A stretch of DNA of 16,907 nt from an uncultured Candidatus Saccharibacteria bacterium (GTDB lineage Bacteria; Patescibacteria; Saccharimonadia; Saccharimonadales; UBA1547), in the NCBI GenBank assembly GCA_946480535.1, contig CAMLKA010000023.1, forward strand, positions 1 to 16,907, written 5' to 3'. The position numbers and the translations under genes are program-made. The notes under the pieces are model-generated. The model worked only from the letters and a program-made list of their open reading frames with translations, did not search any database and had not been told where the DNA came from. Every line of letters starts with the position of its first letter. The stretch's first letter is position 1. Shown piece after piece: positions 8,674 through 15,818 of the stretch.

Positions 8674-9597
8674 TTAAGAAAAAGTTTTAGCGCGCGTCTG
8701 ATTTTCCAACTTGTAATTGATCGTTGCTCCGAGGAGCACCGCGAACGCAGTGAGGTTGAGCCAAATCATCAAAACGATAATTCCGGCAAATACGCTATAC
8801 GATTCGGTGTAATGTGCAAAGTATCGTGCATAGATAAAGAACAGTGTCGTTGCGAGCAGCCACACAATTGTCGCAATCAGCGAACCCCAAGTAACCCATT
8901 GCCAGTGGGGATTTTTTCTATCAGGGGCATAGCGGTAAAACACCGCCAGGCCAACCGTGACAAGGAGTGCGATGACAGCCCAGCGGATAATAAGAATACT
9001 CCATGTAAGCCAGCCCGGCAGCCCAAAATTCGTAAGATTCGTTTCATTAAGAACAAGTAAACTCACGACAATAACGGTAATAATACCGGCCGCAGCAATG
9101 AAAACAAGGCTTACCAAACGCAGGTTGAGCGCCTTACGCGTTTCCTCCGCTTCATAAATAGAATTTGTTGCTTTAATAATATTCGCCATCGCACCAGAAA
9201 GGCTCACGAGGGCAATGAGAATACCGAAAATAATAATTAATACACCCGACGATGGATTCGCAAAGGCAGCTTCTAGCTGCGTCGAAATAAGATTTGCAAT
9301 ATCGGTAGGAAGGAATGACTCGAGCGCCTCTGCAGCCGATGTTATTTGAGACTCAGAAAGAACGAAACTTAACAGAGCCACAAGTGCTGCAAGGGCAGGG
9401 AACACGGCGAACGTTAAAAAGTACGCAGTTCCAGCAGACAGAATGCCGATAGACTTCGAAGTAAAAGCGTTCTTCGTTTCTAATAACGCATTTTTCCAAT
9501 CTTTTAATTTAAAGTCGCGGGGTGTGCCGGCATATGTTTTAGATTCATCCGACCAAATCGAACGGATTGTTCCTACGAGTTTTTTCAAAACAGACAT
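8674..9597 (-). CDS. YihY/BrkB-family inner membrane protein
   Basis: 307 residues from the ATG at 9597 (MSVLKKLVG). A frame extending to 9648 exists, but it would place the -10 box TATACT (9609-9604) inside the coding region, and its extra residues look non-native. The protein has about six membrane helices. Hallmarks are SAGTAYFLTFAVFPALAAL near residue 55, an ALVSLSGAMANIIKATNSIY segment, the FYRYAPDRK loop, and the C-terminal YSVFAGIIVLMIWLNLTAF followed by LLGATINYKLE. These are typical of the YihY/BrkB family, once annotated as ribonuclease BN; the membrane function is unsettled. It lies 54 bases after the lipid kinase stop and on the same strand, so it can be read with that operon and also from its own promoter. 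Confidence 0.92.
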   Translation of the reverse strand: MSVLKKLVGTIRSIWSDESKTYAGTPRDFKLKDWKNALLETKNAFTSKSIGILSAGTAYFLTFAVFPALAALVALLSFVLSESQITSAAEALESFLPTDIANLISTQLEAAFANPSSGVLIIIFGILIALVSLSGAMANIIKATNSIYEAEETRKALNLRLVSLVFIAAAGIITVIVVSLLVLNETNLTNFGLPGWLTWSILIIRWAVIALLVTVGLAVFYRYAPDRKNPHWQWVTWGSLIATIVWLLATTLFFIYARYFAHYTESYSVFAGIIVLMIWLNLTAFAVLLGATINYKLENQTRAKTFS

Positions 9598-9603
9598 AGT
9601 ACC

Positions 9604-9609
9604 AGTATA
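9604..9609 (-). promoter_or_regulatory. -10 box of a probable leaderless promoter (YihY gene)
   Basis: TATACT on the minus strand ends six bases (GGTACT) before the ATG at 9597. No Shine-Dalgarno sequence is present. Upstream, TTGCGC at a 19-base spacing is at best a weak -35 box. Confidence 0.5.
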
Positions 9610-9651
9610 GCCTAGCTTCGGTGGACCCGCGCAAGACAGTGTGCGCACGCA

Positions 9652-10515
9652 TTAGAATACACAGCGAAGATTCTGCTTAACCGATTCAATAACAAGGTCA
9701 CTCTGTGCATCAAGCTTATAAGGTTCGCCGTCAAGTTGGATCAAAAGCGGCCTTATTGTTTTGCACTCATACCTACGCAGTGAGGGTGAGTCTTTTAATC
9801 CAACAGTGGCAGCCGTGAACAAATAGGCGATGAGAAGTAATTTGGAGTGAAAATGAATACGCACAATTTCAAACTTACCATCCGTCACCGATGCGTTTTC
9901 GGATAATTTCATAATCTTCGACATTCGATCAATATTGCCAAATATTAAACTGCTGTACCGCCGCGGACGACCATCTTCTTTCACCTTCGAATACCGAAAC
10001 GACAGAAGTGATCGGATGACAATCCATTTTTCCGTTAGGACATTTGGCCGATCAAGTATGAGCTGCTTTGCGGCAAGGGCGGTGACGCCAATACCAACAT
10101 AGGAATGGGCGTAGCGTGTCCACGCTTTACCATCGACAACACCCGTTACTTTTATCGTGTCGATGCGCTGAAAATTCTTGTCACGAATCGATTCAAGCAA
10201 ATGACCCGTTCCCATTGCACCGTAATGATCATTTGCATTACCCGAGGGTAGCACACCAATAACAATTTTCTTCGTAGGGTGCCGCAATATGCCATTTACC
10301 ACTTCGTGATACCCACCGTCACCACTAGAAGAGATGAGTATAATTTCTTCATCTTTTTTACCGTACTCGGCGGCGATTTCTTCACCGTGACGAGCAAATT
10401 GTGTCGCGCGTACTGCCGCACTCACGCCAATCTTTTTCAGCCTTCGTGCAAGATGTTTGGCATTTGCCTCACTGTCGCCCGTACTGTTCGGGTTATAGAT
10501 AATGACGACCTTCAT
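9652..10515 (-). CDS. Diacylglycerol-kinase-family lipid kinase
   Basis: 287 residues. The fold of the DAGK/sphingosine-kinase/YegS family is marked by the N-terminal strand VVIIYNPNSTG (4-13), a nucleotide-binding loop SGDGGYHEVVNG (64-75), GVLPSGNAND (87-96) and LDGEP (261-265) near the C-terminus. The family phosphorylates diacylglycerol or related lipids at the membrane using ATP. The usual GGDGT loop is here SGDGG and the usual LPxGTxND is LPSGNAND, so substrate or nucleotide handling may differ. The ATG starts three bases after the upstream PAP2 stop (TAG, two bases, ATG), with no clear Shine-Dalgarno sequence, so translation is probably coupled to PAP2. The exact lipid substrate cannot be told from the sequence. 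Confidence 0.9.
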   Translation of the reverse strand: MKVVIIYNPNSTGDSEANAKHLARRLKKIGVSAAVRATQFARHGEEIAAEYGKKDEEIILISSSGDGGYHEVVNGILRHPTKKIVIGVLPSGNANDHYGAMGTGHLLESIRDKNFQRIDTIKVTGVVDGKAWTRYAHSYVGIGVTALAAKQLILDRPNVLTEKWIVIRSLLSFRYSKVKEDGRPRRYSSLIFGNIDRMSKIMKLSENASVTDGKFEIVRIHFHSKLLLIAYLFTAATVGLKDSPSLRRYECKTIRPLLIQLDGEPYKLDAQSDLVIESVKQNLRCVF

Positions 10516-10517
10516 CG

Positions 10518-11186
10518 CTATTCAAGGAGCCTTTCGGCGCGTGTTTTGGCGACAAAAAGATACGCGAAGGCAATAAGGCTCACCCAGCTCAAACTCAATA
10601 GCCAACCGCCCAATATGTCCGTAGGGAAGTGGACACCAAGATATAAACGCGAAAGCCCAATGAGCGCTACATAAAGAGGAGCTAGCACAAGACTGACAAC
10701 ATGGAATCGCGTACGCCAAAGCACCGCCACGCAGCATAACGCCAATGCCATACTAGCCGTCGCGTGTCCACTTGGAAACGAAAGGCTTGTTTCGTGAACC
10801 AGCCACTCCCAAAGGTCGGGACGCGATCGATCAAAAAGAGGCTTCAATATAACACTCAGCAGTACTGCGCCGCCAACGCCAATAGCGACAAATAACGCCT
10901 TTAAGGGCTGCTTTCTAAAAAGAAGCACGAGAATAATTACGAGACTCGCCAGCGTCACAAACACCGCGTCTCCAAACTGCGTAATAATTGTGAAGAGCGT
11001 ATCAAAAGCAGGTGAGGCGTGCTGGTTAATCCATAGAAGGACCGTTTCATCAAACGTATTCGTCACCCCATTAGTCACAAGTGCCGCTAGCAAGCCAAAC
11101 AACACTGAAGAAACAATAAAGAGGAGCGCTGTACCTACAAGAGCCCTGCTCTGAAGCGATTTCTGGCTTGATGACGAAGCTTTCAT
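10518..11186 (-). CDS. PAP2-family membrane phosphatase
   Basis: 222 residues from the ATG at 11186 (MKASSSSQKS). The frame is open to 11324, but that extension would run through the promoter of the divergent BI-1 gene and into its coding region; TACAGT ends six bases before 11186. All three PAP2 motifs are intact: K-x6-RP as KPLFDRSRP (115-123), PSGH (138-141) and SR-x5-H-x3-D as SRLYLGVHFPTD (179-190, catalytic His186). About six membrane helices are present. The family removes phosphate from phosphatidic acid or from undecaprenyl pyrophosphate; the sequence does not decide which. It sits directly before the lipid kinase, with two bases between genes, suggesting an opposing phosphatase/kinase pair. 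Confidence 0.93.
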   Translation of the reverse strand: MKASSSSQKSLQSRALVGTALLFIVSSVLFGLLAALVTNGVTNTFDETVLLWINQHASPAFDTLFTIITQFGDAVFVTLASLVIILVLLFRKQPLKALFVAIGVGGAVLLSVILKPLFDRSRPDLWEWLVHETSLSFPSGHATASMALALCCVAVLWRTRFHVVSLVLAPLYVALIGLSRLYLGVHFPTDILGGWLLSLSWVSLIAFAYLFVAKTRAERLLE

Positions 11187-11192
11187 ATACCT

Positions 11193-11201
11193 ACTGTACC
11201 A
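11193..11201 (-). promoter_or_regulatory. Extended -10 promoter, probable leaderless start (PAP2 gene)
   Basis: TGG-TACAGT on the minus strand carries the TGN extension, and the hexamer (11198-11193) ends six bases (AGGTAT) before the ATG at 11186. No convincing -35 box is present, as expected for extended -10 promoters. Confidence 0.55.
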
Positions 11202-11236
11202 CCATTGTGCCACGAAGGTGCGAACCGCAAGCATTA

Positions 11237-11265
11237 TTGACTTTTTTATAATTTTTTGGTATAAT
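11237..11265 (+). promoter_or_regulatory. Near-consensus promoter of the BI-1 gene
   Basis: TTGACT (11237-11242), a 17-base T-rich spacer and a perfect TATAAT (11260-11265). This is the strongest sigma-70-type promoter in the window. A leader of about 40 bases with CGGAGG (11304-11309) leads to the GTG start at 11315. Confidence 0.85.
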
Positions 11266-11314
11266 ATGTCTAATCTGCATTCCAGATTTCGCACCCCACA
11301 ACTCGGAGGTATCT

Positions 11315-12031
11315 GTGTCATCAAACAACGATTCCCTGTTCTCGAACCCCGTGTGGGATCGTGCCGACGACAGCTACGTCAAGCCGACGATGTCCCGCCG
11401 GCTCTACCTGCTCCTGGTCTGCTTCTGGACCACGCTCGGCATCGTCGCCAGCGCAATCACATCCCAGATCAGCTACGGCTGGGATCTCAGGGAGTGGAAC
11501 ATCTGGGGGCTGATCGGGTTCTTCCTGGTCACCTTCGTCGTCGCCATCGGCGGAACGCTCATCGCAACCGCGTCGGACAACCCGCTCGTGTCACTCCTGG
11601 GCTACGCCCTCGTCGCCGGCATGTTCGGAATCATGGTCGGACCAGTGCTCGCGCTCTACGAGACGTCATCGATCCTGAAGGTCCTGTTCATCACCGGCGC
11701 CGTCGTGATCATCCTCGGTCTCGTCGGCGCGCTGATTCCGGACGACTTGTCCGCCTGGGGCCTCTGGCTCTTCGGCGGCCTGCTGTTCGTCATCGGCGCC
11801 ACCCTCGTCGTTCCGCTCATGGGATTCTTCGGCCTTCCGGTCGAGGGAGCCATGACGGTCGTCGACTGGATTGCCCTGGTCGTCTTCGGAGGGCTGGTGA
11901 TCTTCGATCTCAACCGTGCCGTGCGCCTGCCGTACACCCACGACAACGCGATCGACTCGGCGATGGCCATCTACCTCGACTTCCTCAACATCTTCCTCCG
12001 AATCCTGAGTCTCATGGGTCAGAAGAAGTAA
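11315..12031 (+). CDS. Bax inhibitor-1 (BI-1/YccA-like) family membrane protein
   Basis: 238 residues starting with GTG, placed by GGAGG five bases upstream. About seven membrane helices follow a polar 25-residue N-terminus. The C-terminal signature, with VVFGGLVIFDLNRA, then DNAIDSAMAIYLDFLNIFLR and ILSLMGQKK, is the characteristic end of the BI-1/YccA/YbhL (UPF0005) family. These are membrane proteins tied to ion leak or membrane quality control in bacteria, with no settled reaction. Base use is unlike the neighbours: 40 of 60 bases at 11341-11400 are G or C, against 29 of 60 at 11161-11220, and most third positions are G or C. Together with its own strong promoter and terminator this suggests recent transfer from a high-G+C source, or unusually strong codon selection. 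Confidence 0.88.
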   Translation: MSSNNDSLFSNPVWDRADDSYVKPTMSRRLYLLLVCFWTTLGIVASAITSQISYGWDLREWNIWGLIGFFLVTFVVAIGGTLIATASDNPLVSLLGYALVAGMFGIMVGPVLALYETSSILKVLFITGAVVIILGLVGALIPDDLSAWGLWLFGGLLFVIGATLVVPLMGFFGLPVEGAMTVVDWIALVVFGGLVIFDLNRAVRLPYTHDNAIDSAMAIYLDFLNIFLRILSLMGQKK

Positions 12032-12046
12032 CGCAGGAGGGGTGCG

Positions 12047-12075
12047 AGGCCCGGTTTCACAACCGGGCCTTTCGC
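12047..12075 (+). terminator. Intrinsic terminator of the BI-1 gene
   Basis: A perfect 10-base stem (AGGCCCGGTT / AACCGGGCCT) with a TCAC loop at 12047-12070 is followed by TTCGCTTTTC. It sits 16 bases after the BI-1 stop and closes the G+C-rich cassette. Confidence 0.88.
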
Positions 12076-12094
12076 TTTTCTCAAGGCCTCGTAG

Positions 12095-12100
12095 TATGAT
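12095..12100 (+). promoter_or_regulatory. -10 box of a probable leaderless promoter (DUF1801 gene)
   Basis: TATGAT ends six bases (AGCCGT) before the ATG at 12107, with no Shine-Dalgarno sequence. It lies just after the BI-1 terminator, so the gene needs its own promoter. Confidence 0.55.
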
Positions 12101-12106
12101 AGCCGT

Positions 12107-12493
12107 ATGGACGAATTGTCAGCTTCAGAGCAAATTGATAGAATCATTGCAAGCCAAGACCCCTGGAAACAAGTGCTTCTTACAAAAGTGCGGGCAACTA
12201 TCACAAACACAGCTCCGACAATCACCGAAGAAGTGAAATGGAAAATGCCATCTCGACCAGCCGGACTACCCGTATGGTCACAAAACGGCATTGTGTGTAT
12301 TGCTGAAATATTCAAAAACGATATTAAAATCGTATTCTTTAAAGGCGCTCAGCTGCAGCCGGCACACCCCATCTTTAATGCGAGACTGAAAAGCAGGACC
12401 GACCGCGCCATTGAATTAAAAGAGGGGAGTACAATCGACGAAAAAGCGTTTGCTGCGCTTATCATCGATGCCGTTAAGCTGAATAGCAAGTAG
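12107..12493 (+). CDS. DUF1801-domain protein
   Basis: 128 residues, soluble, with no signal peptide. The central region, TEEVKWKMPSRPAG then IVCIAEIFKNDIKIVFFKGA, matches the DUF1801 (YdhG-like) fold, in which the EEVKWKMP strand and a buried aromatic core are conserved. The start is fixed by a leaderless-type promoter with TATGAT six bases upstream, and no closer ribosome binding site exists. Some family members have been described as small-molecule or iron-binding proteins, but no such ligand residues are evident here. It stands alone between the BI-1 terminator and the convergent pilin genes, 33 bases before the end of the latter. Confidence 0.85.
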   Translation: MDELSASEQIDRIIASQDPWKQVLLTKVRATITNTAPTITEEVKWKMPSRPAGLPVWSQNGIVCIAEIFKNDIKIVFFKGAQLQPAHPIFNARLKSRTDRAIELKEGSTIDEKAFAALIIDAVKLNSK

Positions 12494-12526
12494 CACCTAT
12501 GGCGCTTTACACAAGCTACAGTTCCG

Positions 12527-13939
12527 TTACGGAATCACTTTTCGAATAAGATAATTGTCGCTGTCGGCAATATAGAGCGCGCCATCGGCGTCGATAGCAA
12601 TACCACCTTCCATCCAGCTGAAACCGGCCGCAGATCCAAGGCCATCACAGCCCGTGTCGTATGCCCAACAATATGTCCCATTATGGCCCGCGACCGTCGT
12701 CACATCACCAGATGGTGTAATTTTTCGAATCGAATACGGGCTATTGTCTGTTATGTAAAGATTCTTCTTGCTATCAATCGCAATACCCGTCGGGTATCCA
12801 AAAGAAGCCGCAGTCCCGTTACCATCAACGAGTGCATCAGTTCCTGAACCCGCAACAGTCGTGACGACTCCGGCCGGAGTCACCTTACGGATACGGAAGT
12901 TACCACCATCGGCCACATACATATCGCCATTCGATTTATCGATAGCGATACCCTGAAGGTATTTACCAAACTGCGCCGCACTGCCAGTACCATCGTTATA
13001 GCCATTCGTAGCACTTCCAGCAACTGTCGTCACAACACCAGCAGGTGTAATCTTTCGAATATAACTCGCGTAGGTATAGCTTGGAAAGGTGCCGTAATTG
13101 GTAGAGTCGGTGACAAAAACTTCACCAGCATTATTCACTGCAATGCCGTAAATAAATCCGAATTGAGCAGCCGTGCCCGTTGCATCAACGTACCCCTTTG
13201 TTGATCCGGCCAACACCGAAACAGTACCGTTTGGAGCAATCTTACGCACCCCTCTAAATACCGTGCCATAATTATCTGCGACATATATCGTACCGTCTGA
13301 AGCAACCGCAATCCCTTCCATACATCCAAACAGGGCTGAAGCCGCAGGCCCATTTGCATGACCAGCTTGCGTGTTAGAACCTGCAACCGTCGATACAACA
13401 CCCGCTGGGGTCACTTTTCTGATAGCACGGTTACAGTCGGCGACATACAGGTTACCGTCAGGACCAAACGCGGCACCCGTTGGCCACGAGAAGCTCGCTC
13501 CAGCACCCGTACCATCATGGATATCACTATAGGTACCCGTTCCTGCGAGAGTGGTTGCAAGCGCGTCGGTACACTCTGAAATTGTTCCGGTCTTCAAACA
13601 GAATCGCTTGCTCGTTGCCTTATTCGTCGCAACTACCCAGTAATTACTCCCACTACCGGCATAGGTAAGTTTATTTCCACCGCTCATTTTCAAACCCGAA
13701 CCACTGTTTGCGGCATTCGCATCGGTTGGATAATTTTTCTTTCCCGCCTTCATAAGGGCGATGGCGGTGCGGGCGTTCTCGAGGTCACTCTGCATAGATG
13801 ACTCGACGGCCTTTTTCGTAATGCCGTTATAGGCAACCACCGTAATAACAGCAAGAATCGCAATCACCACAATCACAATCAGCAGCTCTACAATCGTAAA
13901 GCCTTTTCTGCCGATAGCCATTATGTCGCGTTGCTTCAT
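12527..13939 (-). CDS. Type IV prepilin fused to a six-repeat NHL beta-propeller (second of pair)
   Basis: 470 residues. The N-terminus carries a prepilin peptidase site, GRKG^FTIVELL (cleavage after Gly13, Glu at mature position 5), and a hydrophobic helix to about residue 37. A short pilin-like domain follows (40-125) with a Cys pair around CLKTGTISEC. Residues about 130-470 hold six NHL-type repeats, each with a TVAGS-like strand, an F-x-x-P-x-G-I-A strand, LYVAD and IRKVTPAG. Six repeats fit one closed six-bladed propeller. GGAGA lies nine bases upstream of the ATG; an internal ATG (MAIGRKG) is a possible alternative start. It begins 19 bases after the stop of the sister gene and is surely co-transcribed. 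Probably a pilin displaying a binding propeller on the surface. Confidence 0.93.
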   Translation of the reverse strand: MKQRDIMAIGRKGFTIVELLIVIVVIAILAVITVVAYNGITKKAVESSMQSDLENARTAIALMKAGKKNYPTDANAANSGSGLKMSGGNKLTYAGSGSNYWVVATNKATSKRFCLKTGTISECTDALATTLAGTGTYSDIHDGTGAGASFSWPTGAAFGPDGNLYVADCNRAIRKVTPAGVVSTVAGSNTQAGHANGPAASALFGCMEGIAVASDGTIYVADNYGTVFRGVRKIAPNGTVSVLAGSTKGYVDATGTAAQFGFIYGIAVNNAGEVFVTDSTNYGTFPSYTYASYIRKITPAGVVTTVAGSATNGYNDGTGSAAQFGKYLQGIAIDKSNGDMYVADGGNFRIRKVTPAGVVTTVAGSGTDALVDGNGTAASFGYPTGIAIDSKKNLYITDNSPYSIRKITPSGDVTTVAGHNGTYCWAYDTGCDGLGSAAGFSWMEGGIAIDADGALYIADSDNYLIRKVIP

Positions 13940-13958
13940 ACAATTATTTCTCCGATCG

Positions 13959-15284
13959 TTATAGCGTGATCTTCATAATGCCGTAGCGCGTAAGGGCGTA
14001 GAGGGTACCGTCAGGTCCGAATTCCATTGCTTGCGCCATTCCAGCCGAACCACCGCTTACTGACATGAGATAGGTAACGTTACCGGTCGGCGACACGCTA
14101 CGGAGCGAGTTCGACTCTTGAACATACATAGTTCCGTATTGATCCATCGCCATACCATGAGGGCCGTAGTAGTAGAAGGTTGCCGTTGCGGCAGGACCAC
14201 TTGTAATACCACTCGTGCCAGCACCCGAAAGGGTAGTAACGGTTCCGTTTGGCGCAATTTGACGAATACGGTGGTTTCGGGCGTCCTTTATATTAAGGTT
14301 TCCGTTTTTATCAAAGGCACCTGTCCATGGCCAGTTAAACTGCGCAGAAGGGCCCGGCACATTATCTGTAAAACCTTGGGTCGATCCAGCAATAAGCGTC
14401 GCTTCACCCGTGCTAGGGTTGACCTTACAAATCCTCATATTCTCGGTACCAATCACGTATGGCCAGCCTTCTGGCCCTATAATGAGGCCACGAGCCCAGT
14501 AGTACGACGGGTTCGAACCGCTACAAGCACCCGTTCCACCACCACCAGAGACTTGCGTCATCGTACCATCCTGCGTAAGCTTCACAAGTCGAGAGCCAGA
14601 ACAGGCGAGGAAGTATAATGTCTTTGTCGCGTCACTGTAAGCAAGCCCTGTTGGGCCGCCAATATTGAGCGTCAATGCAGCACCGCTCGTCGTAGAACAC
14701 GAGGTGCTTCCCGTGCCGGCAACGGTCGATACTTCTCCAGAAGTTGTAATCTTGCGAATACGGCGGTTATTGAAATCGGATACGTATACTGTTCCGTCGG
14801 CCGTCACCGCAATATCATTACTATCAGTGGCATTAAAGCGTGCGTCGGCAGCGGCACCGTCGGCAAAGCCTGTTGTAGTTTCTGAGCCAACAAATAACGC
14901 GTATGAAGGACTACAGCTGCCTTCTTGAATAACGCCACCACCCTCAACCGAGCGCACCTGAAATGCCGAGGTTGCCTCTGGATTACTTGCCGTTAAGCAG
15001 TACCCGTACGGTTTGCGAGCGTAGGTGAGGGTGTTGCCCTGACTTGCCTGCAGGCCCAATGATGCAGCGGTCTCTGGGTATACACCTTTCTTTGAATGCT
15101 CGAGTGAAATTTGATCCTGAGCATTCTTGAGATCTGATTTGAGTGAGCTGTCGTACGCCTGGGTGGCAACGTTGTCATACAGCGCAACAACAATAATAGC
15201 TAGAATTGCCAAGACGACAATAACAACCAGTAATTCTACAATCGTAAAGCCATCACGTTTTCGAAGTAGTTTTAAGCTGTGCAT
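13959..15284 (-). CDS. Type IV prepilin fused to a six-repeat NHL beta-propeller (first of pair)
   Basis: 441 residues from the ATG at 15284 (MHSLKLLRKRDG). The frame can be extended to a TTG at 15323, but that TTG is the -35 box of the promoter. The prepilin site is RKRDG^FTIVELL (Gly12, Glu at mature position 5), with a hydrophobic helix to about 35 and a pilin-like domain to about 125 containing a Cys-bounded loop (YCLTAS to GSC). Six more diverged NHL repeats follow (about 127-441), with YVSDFNNRRIRKI the most typical and some repeats lacking the usual Tyr-Val-Ala-Asp. It is first in a two-gene operon with a close relative of the same layout, indicating duplication and divergence. Likely exported by the type IV pilus machinery, which is not encoded here. 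Confidence 0.92.
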   Translation of the reverse strand: MHSLKLLRKRDGFTIVELLVVIVVLAILAIIVVALYDNVATQAYDSSLKSDLKNAQDQISLEHSKKGVYPETAASLGLQASQGNTLTYARKPYGYCLTASNPEATSAFQVRSVEGGGVIQEGSCSPSYALFVGSETTTGFADGAAADARFNATDSNDIAVTADGTVYVSDFNNRRIRKITTSGEVSTVAGTGSTSCSTTSGAALTLNIGGPTGLAYSDATKTLYFLACSGSRLVKLTQDGTMTQVSGGGGTGACSGSNPSYYWARGLIIGPEGWPYVIGTENMRICKVNPSTGEATLIAGSTQGFTDNVPGPSAQFNWPWTGAFDKNGNLNIKDARNHRIRQIAPNGTVTTLSGAGTSGITSGPAATATFYYYGPHGMAMDQYGTMYVQESNSLRSVSPTGNVTYLMSVSGGSAGMAQAMEFGPDGTLYALTRYGIMKITL

Positions 15285-15294
15285 GTTGGGCTTA

Positions 15295-15323
15295 ACTATA
15301 AAGCATAAGCAGGGTAGCGTCAA
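15295..15323 (-). promoter_or_regulatory. Promoter of the pilin-propeller operon
   Basis: On the minus strand, TTGACG (15323-15318), a 17-base spacer and TATAGT (15300-15295). The -10 box ends 10 bases before the ATG at 15284, leaving a leader of only about three or four bases, so translation would be nearly leaderless. Confidence 0.75.
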
Positions 15324-15357
15324 CGAGAGGCGAGACCGTCAGTAATGAGCGTGCAAA

Positions 15358-15366
15358 TGATAAAAT
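15358..15366 (+). promoter_or_regulatory. Extended -10 promoter, probable leaderless start (DUF2200 gene)
   Basis: TGA-TAAAAT carries the TGN extension, and the hexamer (15361-15366) ends six bases (AAAACT) before the ATG at 15373. No Shine-Dalgarno sequence is present. Confidence 0.6.
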
Positions 15367-15372
15367 AAAACT

Positions 15373-15735
15373 ATGGAAAAGCATCGAATCTACTCTCTGA
15401 GTTTTCGTAGAATCTACCCCCTGTACGTGGCGAAAGCCGACAAAAAGGGCCGCTCAAAAGCTGAAGTAGACGAGATCATTTGCTGGCTTACTGGCTACAA
15501 TCTGCAAGAGCTCGAAGCGCACTTGGTACAAGAAACGACACTTGAAGCGTTCTTTACAGGAGCACCGAAGCTCAATCCTAAACGTCGCCTTATTACGGGG
15601 CTAATTTGCGGCATGCGCGTCGAAGAAATCAAAGAGCCACTTATGCAGGAAATTCGGTACCTCGATAAACTTATCGATGAACTCGCTCGAGGCAAGACGA
15701 TGGATAAAATTCTGCGGAGAGCACCCGCCAAATAA
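15373..15735 (+). CDS. DUF2200-domain protein
   Basis: 120 residues, soluble, near the usual length of the family. The conserved segments are all present: [20 protein letters not shown], then [55 protein letters not shown] and MDKIL. DUF2200 has no established function; it is a small helical protein found across many bacteria. The start is set by the extended -10 box six bases upstream. The stop lies within a few bases of the hairpin that ends the convergent G+C-rich gene, and the two genes share no coding overlap. Base use is ordinary for the window, unlike the next gene. Confidence 0.9.
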   Translation: MEKHRIYSLSFRRIYPLYVAKADKKGRSKAEVDEIICWLTGYNLQELEAHLVQETTLEAFFTGAPKLNPKRRLITGLICGMRVEEIKEPLMQEIRYLDKLIDELARGKTMDKILRRAPAK

Positions 15736-15798
15736 AACAGCCCGCAGCCTGCGGGTGGAGGGCTCAACAGGGAGCTCTCTCCACCCGCGGGTGCGGGC
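15730..15798 (-). terminator. Long hairpin terminator of the small G+C-rich gene
   Basis: A near-perfect inverted repeat at 15740-15798 forms about 25 base pairs with two small bulges. The left arm, GCCCGCAGCCTGCGGGTGGA, pairs with a right arm ending GGGTGCGGGC around a short AACAGG loop. On the minus strand it is followed by TGTTTTATTT (15739-15730). The plus side is followed by a G run and no T run, so it should stop only minus-strand transcription. Confidence 0.75.
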
Positions 15799-15818
15799 AC
15801 TGGGGGGGTCGCCAACCC

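Noticed and set aside
11187..11324. N-terminal extension of the PAP2 gene by 46 residues
   Set aside because: It would run through the BI-1 promoter and into the BI-1 start codon, and the extra residues are unlike a PAP2 N-terminus.
11218..12099. Long plus-strand Arg/Pro/His-rich frame across the BI-1 region
   Set aside because: It is a shadow frame of the G+C-rich BI-1 gene, with low-complexity composition; the BI-1 frame has a clear family signature, start and promoter.
12522..12534. TTCCG-TTA-CGGAA hairpin between the convergent DUF1801 and pilin-propeller genes as a bidirectional terminator
   Set aside because: Only five pairs with a three-base loop, no solid T run on either side, and it includes the stop codon of the pilin gene.
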